This document shows, one piece after another, positions 17,074-25,666 of a stretch of 35,559 nucleotides of DNA (within the stretch, counting starts at the first letter, position 1; every line of letters begins with the position of its first letter). A model generated the notes under the pieces. It saw only the letters and a list, made by a program, of their open reading frames with translations, did no database searches and was not told the origin of the DNA. Both the position numbers and the translations under genes were made by a program. The stretch comes from Chitinophagaceae bacterium (GTDB lineage: Bacteria > Bacteroidota > Bacteroidia > Chitinophagales > Chitinophagaceae), in assembly GCA_024643645.1 (NCBI GenBank), contig JAHEMN010000020.1, forward strand, positions 1-35,559. The letters run 5' to 3'.

Positions 17074-19488
17074 GTGTCTCAAATCAAAAGCTGTCTGATA
17101 GTTTTTACATTGTTATCAGCTTCTATTATTAGCTTTTCTCAACAACCAGAAGAATTATTAAATAGTTGGGCAAATAAATCACCAATTGAAAAAACGTATT
17201 TACATTTTGACAGAGAAACTTATGTGGCCGGTGAAATCGCCTGGTTCAAAGCATATTTATTTTCAGAGTATATGCCGGATACAATAAGTACAGTATTATA
17301 TGTAGAATTAATAAATGAATCAGGTGATCTTATTTTAAGAAAGATATTGCCAGTATTATTGGGTAATACAAACGGTCAATTGGAATTGGCAGATTCTCTC
17401 AGATCAGGTAATTATACAGTGCATGCTTATTCTCCTACAATGCTTAATAATGGCCTGGAATTCATTTGTAGGAAAAAAATATTCATTTATGGAAAAGATA
17501 CTAAACCAGTCGATCACTATGATCAAAAAGTGAATAAAATCAAATTTGATTTTTTCCCTGAGGGCGGCAATCTGATAATTGGGTTTACCAATACGATTGC
17601 ATTTAAAGCAACAGATCTTTACGGGTTGCCGTTGGAGGTTTCAGGAATAATTACTGACGAAAAAGGCAATAAGGTATCTTCTTTCAATACATATCATGAT
17701 GGGTTGGGAATATTTGAAATGATTCCGGAAGAAAATAAAAAATATTCTGCCCTCATTGATGCTGGTGATGTTGAAAAATTTGAATTGCCTGCTGCAGAAA
17801 AACATGGTATAGTGTTATCAGTAATTCCGCACCCCCAAGGCAGTTTATATGAGATAAATCAAAAGATTACTGATCCGACTTTTAAAGCTGCCTATATGAT
17901 CGGGCAGATGCAACATCATGTAGTTTTTCGCCAGACTCTTGATAAAAATAAAGATGAGCAACGTGGGGTTATCAACACCAGCAACTTGAATTCTGGAATT
18001 CTGCAAATAACTGTATTTAATCAGGATGGTATACCGCTTGCAGAAAGATTATGTTTCGTTAATAATAATGAGTATTTGCAAAATATAGAAATAAGAACAG
18101 ATACGATCAACTTTAATGAAAAAGGGAAGAATCATTTCAAGATATTCATGAAAGACACAGTTCAGGGAAGTTTATCTGTTTCCGTTTCAGATGCAGAATT
18201 CGGTATTATAAGAGCAGAAAAGGAATCGATTGTTTCAAATTTACTTTTGTCCTCAGATTTAAAAGGATACATACATAATCCTTCCTGGTATTTTAATGGC
18301 AACAGCGACTCTGTGAGTACAGCTCTTGATATTCTGATGATGACAAATGGTTGGAGAAGATTTAAGTGGAATGAACTAAGTGCAAAACTACATAAGCCAT
18401 TACAATTCTCCGACCCGGTTTTTATCACAGTCTCTGGAAGAGTGAATTCCCGGGGAACAAAAAAGCCATTTGCTGATAAACAGATTATGGCAATCATCAC
18501 GGCAGAGGGTCTTGGAAAAAGTATGCAGCTTATCAATACTGATAAGCAAGGCTATTTTGTTTTAGATTCATTATTATTTTTTGGAAAAGGGCGGATACTT
18601 TTTATTGATACAAGGGGTAAGAAAAGCCAATATATAGATGTAATAATGACAGGAGATTCAATTAATAAACGATATGAAATAACTATTGAAGAAAACAGAA
18701 GTGGTGTAAAAAAAGAGCTTGTTGCTGATGAAAAAATAAAGTCGATTTATAAGGCCATTCAGAATGTGGATGGATTGATGTTGGAAGAAGTAAAATTGAA
18801 TGCTGTTAGAAAAACTCCTACACAACTTTTGGAAGAGAAATATACAACAGGAATGTTTGGTGGATTTTCAGAAAAAGTAATTGATCTTGTAAATACTGAA
18901 GACTATTTAGTTGTTGACAATGTTTTTGATTACTTAAATAGAAGTGTACCAGGGCTGGAGTTTGCAACAGATGGTGGTAATTTTACAATTTATTACAGGC
19001 AAGGCCCTTCTGCGAGTTCAATGGGGCCAATTCCGATGGTGGTTTATCTTAATGAAATTGAAACTGATCCAAGCATAATTGCAACATTACCCATTCAGGA
19101 AATTGCATTAGTAAAAGTTTACAATTATTTTGTTGGTGCATCAGGAAATGCCCCAGGTGGTGCGTTATCTATTTATACAAGAAAGAGTGGTGATTTTGTG
19201 ACCTCCACAAGAGGCGATTATTTTAATTACAAAGGGTTTTCTGTAGTAAAAGAATTTTATGTACCTGATTATAAAACGGATCCATCTTTATTTTTCAAAT
19301 CAGATAATAGAATTACACTAGTGTGGCGTCCTAATATTTTTGTCAATAATATAAATCCAGTAATACCAATTAGTTTTTATAATAATGATCGGGCCAAAAA
19401 ATTTAGGGTAGTTATTGAGGGGATGACAAATTCTGGAAAATTGATACACCTTGATAAAATAATTACAAACCAGGTAAAAGAATATTAA
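17074..19488 (+). CDS. Large exported protein with MG2-like N-terminal domain and TonB-plug-like C-terminal region
   Basis: An 804-residue exported protein starting at GTG (no in-frame ATG upstream), with a signal peptide ending near SFSQ. Residues about 37-125 (KTYLHFDRETYVAGEIAWFKAYLF) resemble the MG2 domain of alpha-2-macroglobulin-like proteins. The middle has further beta-rich modules. The C-terminal part has NVFDYLNRSVPGLEF, VVYLNEIETDP and a GGALSIYTRKSG segment, resembling the plug domain of SusC/TonB-dependent receptors. No 22-strand barrel follows, so it is not a complete receptor. Similar Bacteroidota proteins are annotated as hypothetical or TonB-plug proteins, and the role is unknown. 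The gene stands alone and is convergent with the DinB-like gene across a terminator. Confidence 0.75.
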   Translation: MSQIKSCLIVFTLLSASIISFSQQPEELLNSWANKSPIEKTYLHFDRETYVAGEIAWFKAYLFSEYMPDTISTVLYVELINESGDLILRKILPVLLGNTNGQLELADSLRSGNYTVHAYSPTMLNNGLEFICRKKIFIYGKDTKPVDHYDQKVNKIKFDFFPEGGNLIIGFTNTIAFKATDLYGLPLEVSGIITDEKGNKVSSFNTYHDGLGIFEMIPEENKKYSALIDAGDVEKFELPAAEKHGIVLSVIPHPQGSLYEINQKITDPTFKAAYMIGQMQHHVVFRQTLDKNKDEQRGVINTSNLNSGILQITVFNQDGIPLAERLCFVNNNEYLQNIEIRTDTINFNEKGKNHFKIFMKDTVQGSLSVSVSDAEFGIIRAEKESIVSNLLLSSDLKGYIHNPSWYFNGNSDSVSTALDILMMTNGWRRFKWNELSAKLHKPLQFSDPVFITVSGRVNSRGTKKPFADKQIMAIITAEGLGKSMQLINTDKQGYFVLDSLLFFGKGRILFIDTRGKKSQYIDVIMTGDSINKRYEITIEENRSGVKKELVADEKIKSIYKAIQNVDGLMLEEVKLNAVRKTPTQLLEEKYTTGMFGGFSEKVIDLVNTEDYLVVDNVFDYLNRSVPGLEFATDGGNFTIYYRQGPSASSMGPIPMVVYLNEIETDPSIIATLPIQEIALVKVYNYFVGASGNAPGGALSIYTRKSGDFVTSTRGDYFNYKGFSVVKEFYVPDYKTDPSLFFKSDNRITLVWRPNIFVNNINPVIPISFYNNDRAKKFRVVIEGMTNSGKLIHLDKIITNQVKEY

Positions 19489-19490
19489 AT

Positions 19491-19527
19491 AAAAAAGCCC
19501 CTTGTTCTTACGGGAACAGAGGGGCTT
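19491..19527. terminator. Hairpin terminator between convergent genes
   Basis: Stem AAGCCCC (19495-19501) pairs with GGGGCTT (19521-19527), extended internally by TGTTC/GAACA. On the minus strand a run of T follows (19496-19491), a strong terminator for the DinB-like gene. On the plus strand the tail is GGTTT, a weaker one for the MG2/plug gene. Confidence 0.8.
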
Positions 19528-19544
19528 GGTTTCAACGTTGAAAA

Positions 19545-20168
19545 CTATTTAACTGGAAATCCGGCATCTGCTTTTACTTCATTTATTTGTTGAACATGGC
19601 GATTGTTATGCCCTGCAATAAATAAATATAGCTGGTAACAATCTATCCAGCCAAAGGGTAATTGAGCAACATGATTTCGGAGATCTTCGGTTGTACTTTT
19701 CATGTATTTAATATGATTCATCCGGTTTGTCTTAAAATCTGCTAAAGCATCATTTAAAGAATTAAAGCCGGTATTATTTGGTTCTAGTGGTTTCGAAGTT
19801 TTTACTTTAGTCGATCTGTCTTCGACCATATTTATTACTTGTTCATCATTGAATTTTATTTCTGATCTTTTGTCAGGATTAGCTTTTGCATTCATTGTTG
19901 CTTCAAAAAGTGACCACAAAAGTTTTTCGGAAGCGGCAATGTGAAATATACAGTCATTTACAGACCACTTGTCGGGGGCAGCTTTATAATTTAATTGAGC
20001 ATCTGACAAGCCACTTATAGCTTTAACAGCATCTTTATAAGTATCTTTCATAATACTTATTGCACTTTTCCTTTCTGCTTTAGAAATGGTATTGTCATTT
20101 ATTGTTCCTGCAAGCCCAGTAATAAAAAGTAAGGTTAATAGGTATATCCCTGGTCTTCTTCTGATCAT
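19545..20168 (-). CDS. Exported DinB-like four-helix protein
   Basis: The track ORF starts at 20213, but the internal ATG at 20168 (residue 16) begins a good signal peptide or anchor (MIRRRPGIYLLTLLFITGLAG), so I prefer it (207 residues). The mature region has the DinB/DfsB layout: WSVNDCIFHIAASE early and AGHNNRHVQQINEV at the C-terminus, supplying the histidines of the usual three-His metal site. DinB-superfamily proteins bind divalent metal, and some are thiol-dependent transferases. Most are cytosolic, so an exported version is less usual. Substrate unknown. Confidence 0.8.
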   Translation of the reverse strand: MIRRRPGIYLLTLLFITGLAGTINDNTISKAERKSAISIMKDTYKDAVKAISGLSDAQLNYKAAPDKWSVNDCIFHIAASEKLLWSLFEATMNAKANPDKRSEIKFNDEQVINMVEDRSTKVKTSKPLEPNNTGFNSLNDALADFKTNRMNHIKYMKSTTEDLRNHVAQLPFGWIDCYQLYLFIAGHNNRHVQQINEVKADAGFPVK

Positions 20169-20284
20169 AACAAGCCTTTTCTTTATTAATAAATTGGATA
20201 AAGTAATATCCAAAGGGTGGGGAAGGATTGAAAAGTTACAAAATATTTAGAAGCGGGCAAGAAAGAGTTTAGCACATTATAATA

Positions 20285-21262
20285 CTATTCGTGACTGAGT
20301 GGTCTTTTTCTTACCATACCACCGCGGGTATCCTTTATACTTTGCATGACAATAAAGGAGTTAGGGTCTATTTTTTCAATTTCTCCTGTCAATCTGGTAA
20401 TTTCAAGACGGGTAACAACTGTAAAAATAATATCTGTGGCGTTAGGATTTTCTCCGCCTTTTCCATAACCTCTTTTACCTGAATAAATTGTCAAGCCTCT
20501 TCTCATCTTTTCTTTTATCATTTGTGCAATTTCTTTACTATATGGAGATATGATTGTAACACCAGTAAACTCTTCAATACCTTCTAAAATGAAATCTATT
20601 GTTTTAGATGCAGCCAGGTAAGTTAATATGGAGTAAAGAGCAACTTCAATTGAAAGTAAATATGCCGCAATTGAAAAAATAATAATATTGAATACTAAAA
20701 TAAAGTCTCCTACTGAAACACTTCTTTTTCTACTTAGAGCTATAGCAAGTATTTCTGTGCCATCGATAACACTGCCTCCACGGATAGTTAAACCAATACC
20801 AGCACCAAGGAAGAAACCACCAAAAACGGCAACTAATAATTTATCATTTGTAACAACAGGAAATTGAACTGAAGCGACAACAAGTGCCAATACTGCTATT
20901 GCAATAATACTTTTAATAGCAAAAATTTTACTTATCTGGCGAAATCCTAATAGTACAAAAGGAAGATTTATAATAACAAGTAAAATTGAAACCGGTAATT
21001 CTGTCTCTCTGCTTATAAGAAGTGAAATACCCGTAACACCTCCATCTATTAATCCATTAGGAATAAGAAATCCCCTTAAACCAAAGCCGGCAGAAAAAAT
21101 TCCGAGGGTCATAAAAAGAATATTTCTGATTGTATTCCAAAAAACCCTTTTTACCACCAGAGTGCCTTTAGCCATCTCATAACGGCTCAAGGGTTCTTCT
21201 CGTTTTTTACCGAGTACTTTTCGTATTTCACGAATTATGATATGGTGAAACTTAAGTTTCAA
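20285..21262 (-). CDS. YitT family membrane protein (DUF161 + DUF2179)
   Basis: A 325-residue inner-membrane protein. A charged N-terminal extension (about 30 residues) is followed by several hydrophobic helices with the family motif GFLIPNGLIDGGVTGISLL and a repeated half (GIGLTIRGGSVIDGTEILA). It ends in a cytosolic DUF2179 domain (FTGVTIISPYS, then YGKGGENPNATDIIF). The family is widespread and its transport role is not established. The start is TTG at 21262; a TATCTTTG box 12 nt upstream supports it. An alternative is Met29 (ATG), which would remove the extension. A 16-bp palindrome overlaps the start codon. Confidence 0.85.
   Translation of the reverse strand: MKLKFHHIIIREIRKVLGKKREEPLSRYEMAKGTLVVKRVFWNTIRNILFMTLGIFSAGFGLRGFLIPNGLIDGGVTGISLLISRETELPVSILLVIINLPFVLLGFRQISKIFAIKSIIAIAVLALVVASVQFPVVTNDKLLVAVFGGFFLGAGIGLTIRGGSVIDGTEILAIALSRKRSVSVGDFILVFNIIIFSIAAYLLSIEVALYSILTYLAASKTIDFILEGIEEFTGVTIISPYSKEIAQMIKEKMRRGLTIYSGKRGYGKGGENPNATDIIFTVVTRLEITRLTGEIEKIDPNSFIVMQSIKDTRGGMVRKRPLSHE
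21246..21261. promoter_or_regulatory. Perfect 16-bp palindrome over the start of the YitT gene
   Basis: TGAAACTTAAGTTTCA is self-complementary over 16 bases. It includes two bases of the TTG start codon and lies about 13 nt downstream of the TATCTTTG box. It could be an operator or an mRNA hairpin, or simply a coding coincidence. Confidence 0.35.
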
Positions 21263-21273
21263 GATCTTTCTTT

Positions 21274-21281
21274 CAAAGATA
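21274..21281 (-). promoter_or_regulatory. -7 box for the YitT gene
   Basis: TATCTTTG on the minus strand matches TAnnTTTG exactly and ends 11 nt before the TTG start codon. No clear -33 element is visible. Confidence 0.4.
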
Positions 21282-21337
21282 TGTCAACAAGAACTGATTA
21301 AGATTTTTAAACGCAATCAAATCTGTAACTTTCCGAC

Positions 21338-22435
21338 ATGAAAATCAATGAAATAATATCTTATCTGGAGCAAATAGCACATCCATCTTTACAGGAAGAG
21401 TATGATAATGCCGGACTTATAACTGGAAATAAAGATTGGGAATGCAGTGGTATCATTTGTTCATTAGATGCAACAGAAGAAGTGGTATTGGAAGCAATTG
21501 AAAAAAAATCAAACCTGATCATTGCTCACCATCCAATTGTATTCAAAGGACTCAAAAAAATTAATGGAAAAAACTATGTAGAAAAGACAATCATAACTGC
21601 GCTTAAAAATGATATTGCTATTTATGCAATACATACCAACCTGGATAATGTAAAGCATGGTGTTAATGGAAGGATCGCTGAAATGTTGGGTTTGAAAAAT
21701 GTGCATTTGCTGGCAGAAAAACAAAATACATTGAAAAAGCTTTTTACTTTTTCACCTGTCGATAAAGCAGAAGAAGTCCGAAATGCCATTTTTATGGCAG
21801 GTGGTGGGCATATCAGTAATTACAGCGAATGCAGTTTTAATACGGAAGGTGTTGGTACATTCAAAGGGGATATGGATGCTACACCATATGTAGGAAAGCC
21901 GGGGGTTCAACACCAGGAAAATGAAATAAAAATTGAGGTCATCTTACCCGCTTATCTTGAACATAAAATCATTAATGCACTTATTGCTGCACATCCATAC
22001 GAGGAAGTGGCTTATGATCTGGTTCAGCTTACGAATGATAATCAGGCTATTGGTTCCGGAATAATTGGCGAATTACCGGATCCCGTCAGCGAAAAACAGT
22101 TTCTTGCAAATCTGAAAACAGTTTTTGGGATTCCGGTAATAAGGCATTCGGAGCTTTTGGATAGGATGATCAAAAAAGTGGCCATTTGCGGAGGGGCGGG
22201 AAGTTTCTTGATTTCCAAAGCCTTAGCTAAGGGAGCTGATACATATTTAACAGCTGATTTGAAATACCACGAATTCTTTGATGCCGATAAAAAGATAATG
22301 CTTGCAGATATTGGACATTATGAAAGCGAACAGTTCACAATCAACCTGCTACAGGAGTTTTTAGAGCAAAAATTCCCTACCTTTGCCGTCCTTAAAACAG
22401 AAGTGAAAACAAACCCGGTCAGCTATTTTGTTTAG
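21338..22435 (+). CDS. Nif3-like dinuclear metal center hexameric protein
   Basis: A 365-residue member of the NIF3/YbgI family, with the longer form that carries an inserted PII-like/CutA-like domain. Metal-binding motifs are visible: IIAHHPIVFKG near the N-terminus, IHTNLDN, and near the C-terminus DLKYHEFFDA and DIGHYESEQF. These supply the His/Asp/Glu ligands of the di-metal site. The family is often mislabelled GTP cyclohydrolase I type 2, and its physiological substrate is not settled. ATG start, with a near-consensus TAACTTTC just upstream (21326-21333). It is followed after 68 nt by a coiled-coil zinc-ribbon gene, a well-known partnership. Confidence 0.92.
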   Translation: MKINEIISYLEQIAHPSLQEEYDNAGLITGNKDWECSGIICSLDATEEVVLEAIEKKSNLIIAHHPIVFKGLKKINGKNYVEKTIITALKNDIAIYAIHTNLDNVKHGVNGRIAEMLGLKNVHLLAEKQNTLKKLFTFSPVDKAEEVRNAIFMAGGGHISNYSECSFNTEGVGTFKGDMDATPYVGKPGVQHQENEIKIEVILPAYLEHKIINALIAAHPYEEVAYDLVQLTNDNQAIGSGIIGELPDPVSEKQFLANLKTVFGIPVIRHSELLDRMIKKVAICGGAGSFLISKALAKGADTYLTADLKYHEFFDADKKIMLADIGHYESEQFTINLLQEFLEQKFPTFAVLKTEVKTNPVSYFV

Positions 22436-22503
22436 TATGACTGAAGTTAAATAACCAGGTAAGAATTCACTTTTAAAACAAACTTCAAATCTGAAATATT
22501 AAT

Positions 22504-23259
22504 ATGGCACATGTAAAAGAATTTTCCGTTGAAGAAAAACTCACTTCTTTAGTTACACTACAAAAGATAGAGAGCAAATTGGATGAGTTGCATATCCTTA
22601 AAGGGGAACTTCCGATGGAAGTTGCTGACCTTGAAGATGAAATTGAAGGATTTCATGCCCGTCAGGTTAGAATTGAAGAAGAGATAAACGGGGTTACAGA
22701 ATTTATTGAGCAGAGAAAAGAAGCCATAAAGGAATCTGAGGCTTTGATAAAGAAATATGAAAAGCAAAGTAATGATGTAAAAAATAACCGTGAGTTTGAA
22801 GCTATCAACAAGGAAATAGAAATGCAGCAATTGGAAGTGAAGCTTGCGGAAAAGCACATTAAAGATGCTACTGAAGAAATTGCTGAGAAAGCAGTTCTTT
22901 TAGAAAAAGCAAAAAAGAATATTCAGGCAAAGGAAAGTGTGCTGTCGACCAAGAAAAGTGAATTAGAAAAAATTATTGTTTCTAATGAAAAAGAAGAAAA
23001 ACACTTTAATAAACTTGCTATAGAGGCAAGAGATAATGTTGATGAACGTTTGAAAGCAAGCTATGAGAAAATTCGTAAAAGTTACCGTAATGGTTTAGCA
23101 GTAGTAGCAGTAGAAAGAGATGCTTGTGGTGGATGTTTTAATGCCATCCCACCTCAAAAGCAAAGTGAAATCAAACAGCATAAGAAAATAATGATCTGCG
23201 AAAACTGCGGTCGTATTTTAGTGGATGAAGAACTTCATAATGCTGTAGAAGTAAAGTAA
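22504..23259 (+). CDS. Coiled-coil protein with C4-type zinc ribbon (DUF164-type)
   Basis: A 251-residue cytosolic protein. Residues about 10-190 are charged heptad-rich helices forming a long coiled coil. The C-terminus has four cysteines (C208, C211, C232, C235) in CGGC...CENC, a zinc ribbon. It is the bacterial homologue of the family that co-occurs with nif3-like genes. Family members have been linked to nucleic-acid binding, but the role is not settled. ATG start. It is followed by a strong intrinsic terminator 20 nt after the stop, which ends the nif3 transcription unit. Confidence 0.88.
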   Translation: MAHVKEFSVEEKLTSLVTLQKIESKLDELHILKGELPMEVADLEDEIEGFHARQVRIEEEINGVTEFIEQRKEAIKESEALIKKYEKQSNDVKNNREFEAINKEIEMQQLEVKLAEKHIKDATEEIAEKAVLLEKAKKNIQAKESVLSTKKSELEKIIVSNEKEEKHFNKLAIEARDNVDERLKASYEKIRKSYRNGLAVVAVERDACGGCFNAIPPQKQSEIKQHKKIMICENCGRILVDEELHNAVEVK

Positions 23260-23279
23260 AAAAAATAAAAATTTACATA

Positions 23280-23307
23280 ATAGCTGCCAATCGGCAGCTA
23301 TTTTTTT
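23280..23307 (+). terminator. Intrinsic terminator after the zinc-ribbon gene
   Basis: Stem ATAGCTGCC (23280-23288), loop AATC, and stem GGCAGCTAT (23293-23301), followed by a run of T to 23307. Textbook rho-independent terminator. Confidence 0.92.
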
Positions 23308-23434
23308 GTGTAATAAATAATATTAGCATTCAACCGAAACTCTTTAAAATATCTTACAAACTAAATACTCTTGTGAAAAAAGATATTTTCAAATACAATC
23401 AGGTGTGCTAAAAAAAATATAATTTGCCGGTAGG

Positions 23435-25090
23435 ATGTTGTCAAGACTTTCGATACAGAATTATGCAATAATAGATGAGCTGGAAATTGAATTTTCATCT
23501 AACCTGAATGCTATTACAGGAGAAACCGGAGCCGGTAAATCGATTATAATAGGAGCATTGGGATTGATTTTGGGACAAAGGGCAGATTCATCGGCTCTGG
23601 TCAATAAATCAAAGAAATGTGTAATTGAAGGTATTTTTCTTACAAAAGGAAAATCAGATGTTATTGCATTTTTCAAAGAGAATGAACTTGATTATGATGA
23701 TGAGATTGTGATTCGAAGAGAGATTGGAACAAATGGTAAATCAAGGGCTTTTATAAATGACACACCGGTAAATCTTTCTCAGTTACAACTACTAAGTTCT
23801 ATGCTGGTCGATTTGCATTTGCAATTCGATACACAAGACGTAGGTGAAAGTATTTTTCAGCGGGAAGTAATAGATGCATTGGCTTTAAATAATACTTTAC
23901 TTGAAGAGTACCAGGCTGTTTATAAACAATGGCAATCAATTAAGAGGGAAAGTGAAGAATTAAAGCTTCAAAAACTACAGTTTGAAAAAGAAGCTGACTA
24001 TAACCGGTTTCAATTTACAGAACTGGACGAAGCTGGTTTTAAAGAAAACGAACTTGAGGATATTGATGCTGAACTTAAACTTTTAAGTAATGCTGAAGGT
24101 GTAAAGGATGTATTGGCAAAAGTAAGTAATGAGTTGAGTGAAAGCGAAAACCCGTTGGCACAACAGCTAAAGTCTTTATTAAATCTGTTAAAAGGATATT
24201 CTTCTTTTCATACAGAATTACCCGGATTATTACAACGACTCGAGTCAGCACAAATAGAGTTACAGGATATTGCATATGATATTGAAAAGATCAGTAGCCA
24301 GATAAATTATGATCCTGAAAAAATTGAGTTGTTAAGTGAACGGCTTTCCATGGGTTATAAACTTCAAAAAAAACATGGTGTAAATTCTACAGCCGAATTA
24401 ATAAAACTGCATGACGAATTAAATGAAAAGCTACAGGCTGTATTAAATATTGATCAGTCTATTCTGGAAAAAGAAAAAGAGTCAAACCGATTATATGACT
24501 CAGCATTAGATATTGCAAAAAAGATCTCTGCTAAGAGAAATAAACAGGTGAAACCATTGGAAGATAGTGTAAACAAGTTATTGGCACAGGTTGGGATGCC
24601 AAATGCAAAATTAAAAGTAGAAGTAAAACCTGCTGATTTGAATGTATCAGGTGCTGATGTTATACAATTTTTATTTGATGCAAATAAAAGTGGTCAGTTT
24701 CAACCTGTAAATAAAGTGGCAAGTGGTGGAGAGTTAAGCAGGCTGATGTTAAGCATCAAATCTCTTGTTGCTGCATCAATAGATCTTCCATCATTGATTT
24801 TTGATGAAATTGATACTGGTATTTCCGGAGAAGCAGCCCGCCAGGTAGGAATAATTATGAAAGGACTTGCAGCAACACGACAAGTGATTTGTATTACACA
24901 TCAACCACAAATAGCAGGTAAAGCAGATGCTCATTATTTTGTGTACAAAGAAATTATTAATGATACAGTGAAAACAAATATTCGTCAACTCTCTCCTGAT
25001 GAAAGAATAACAACAATCGCAAAAATGCTCAGTGGCGAAAAACCAACAGTAGCTGCTCTTGAGAATGCAAGAGAAATGATCATGAATTAA
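23435..25090 (+). CDS. recN: DNA repair protein RecN
   Basis: A 551-residue SMC-like ATPase for double-strand break repair and cohesion of broken DNA. Walker A GETGAGKS lies at residues 29-36. Two coiled-coil arms occupy the middle (about 155-365). The ABC signature VASGGELSRLMLS and Walker B PSLIFDEIDTGISG follow, then the ITHQPQIAGKADAHY switch region. Length is normal and all ATPase motifs are intact. ATG start with GGTAGG immediately before it. It stands alone after a terminator; no SOS-box-like palindrome is recognisable upstream. Confidence 0.97.
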   Translation: MLSRLSIQNYAIIDELEIEFSSNLNAITGETGAGKSIIIGALGLILGQRADSSALVNKSKKCVIEGIFLTKGKSDVIAFFKENELDYDDEIVIRREIGTNGKSRAFINDTPVNLSQLQLLSSMLVDLHLQFDTQDVGESIFQREVIDALALNNTLLEEYQAVYKQWQSIKRESEELKLQKLQFEKEADYNRFQFTELDEAGFKENELEDIDAELKLLSNAEGVKDVLAKVSNELSESENPLAQQLKSLLNLLKGYSSFHTELPGLLQRLESAQIELQDIAYDIEKISSQINYDPEKIELLSERLSMGYKLQKKHGVNSTAELIKLHDELNEKLQAVLNIDQSILEKEKESNRLYDSALDIAKKISAKRNKQVKPLEDSVNKLLAQVGMPNAKLKVEVKPADLNVSGADVIQFLFDANKSGQFQPVNKVASGGELSRLMLSIKSLVAASIDLPSLIFDEIDTGISGEAARQVGIIMKGLAATRQVICITHQPQIAGKADAHYFVYKEIINDTVKTNIRQLSPDERITTIAKMLSGEKPTVAALENAREMIMN

Positions 25091-25222
25091 TAAACATTTC
25101 GGGTTTTACTTAGTAATGTTACTTAACTTATAAAGAAATAATGCCTTTTTTTATGTCTGCATTTATTACTGCATGATTCTTGCATTATAGTTATACAGTT
25201 AGTAAACCAAAAATCCGATTTT

Positions 25223-25582
25223 ATGAAAACGAAAAAATTACTGATCCTTTCACTGCTGTTGCTGGTAGTTACTTCTCTGTTCTCACAAACAAATAAGCCT
25301 GTAAAAGGAAATAATTCAAATGGTGAAACAATCATCAATGCAAGGCTTGATATATTTAAAGGGAATGTTCATAGCAAATTAAAGATCACTGAACTCAATA
25401 TTGGTGAGTTTGACCAGATATTTGTATCAAATACAAGAGGTGCTATATTATTGAAGAAAACTGTGAAAACAGGGATAGCTAATATGGATGTAAGTCAATT
25501 GGATGAAGGGCTTTATTTATTGGAGCTTCGATCTACTTCAACATTAAATGAAAAAGTAATTAAAATTTTAATAAAGCGATAA
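25223..25582 (+). CDS. Small secreted protein with T9SS sorting-domain-like fold
   Basis: A 119-residue protein. A strong signal peptide (MKTKKLLILSLLLLVVTSLFSQ) leaves a mature region of about 97 residues. This region resembles the later strands of a type A T9SS domain: IFVSNTRGAILLKKTV, MDVSQLDEGLYLLEL and a terminal KVIKILIKR. The usual YPNP opening is missing, replaced by an IFKGNVHSKLKI segment, so it is either a diverged sorting domain or a free-standing domain of the same fold. ATG start. It is convergent with the next gene across a bidirectional terminator. Function unknown. Confidence 0.7.
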   Translation: MKTKKLLILSLLLLVVTSLFSQTNKPVKGNNSNGETIINARLDIFKGNVHSKLKITELNIGEFDQIFVSNTRGAILLKKTVKTGIANMDVSQLDEGLYLLELRSTSTLNEKVIKILIKR

Positions 25583-25611
25583 ATACAATTAAATATTTTT
25601 TAAATAAAAAT

Positions 25612-25643
25612 AAAAAGACCCCACATATGCAGGGTCTTTTTTT
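25612..25643. terminator. Bidirectional intrinsic terminator
   Basis: AAAAAGACCC (25612-25621) pairs with GGGTCTTTTT (25632-25641) around a 10-nt loop. There are T runs on the 3' side of both strands, and it sits between two convergent genes. Confidence 0.9.
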
Positions 25644-25666
25644 ATAAAAACATGGCCTTAATTATC

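Noticed and set aside
21338-22435. Annotation of the Nif3 gene as GTP cyclohydrolase I type 2
   Set aside because: The metal-binding pattern is that of the NIF3/YbgI family; the cyclohydrolase assignment is not general to the family.
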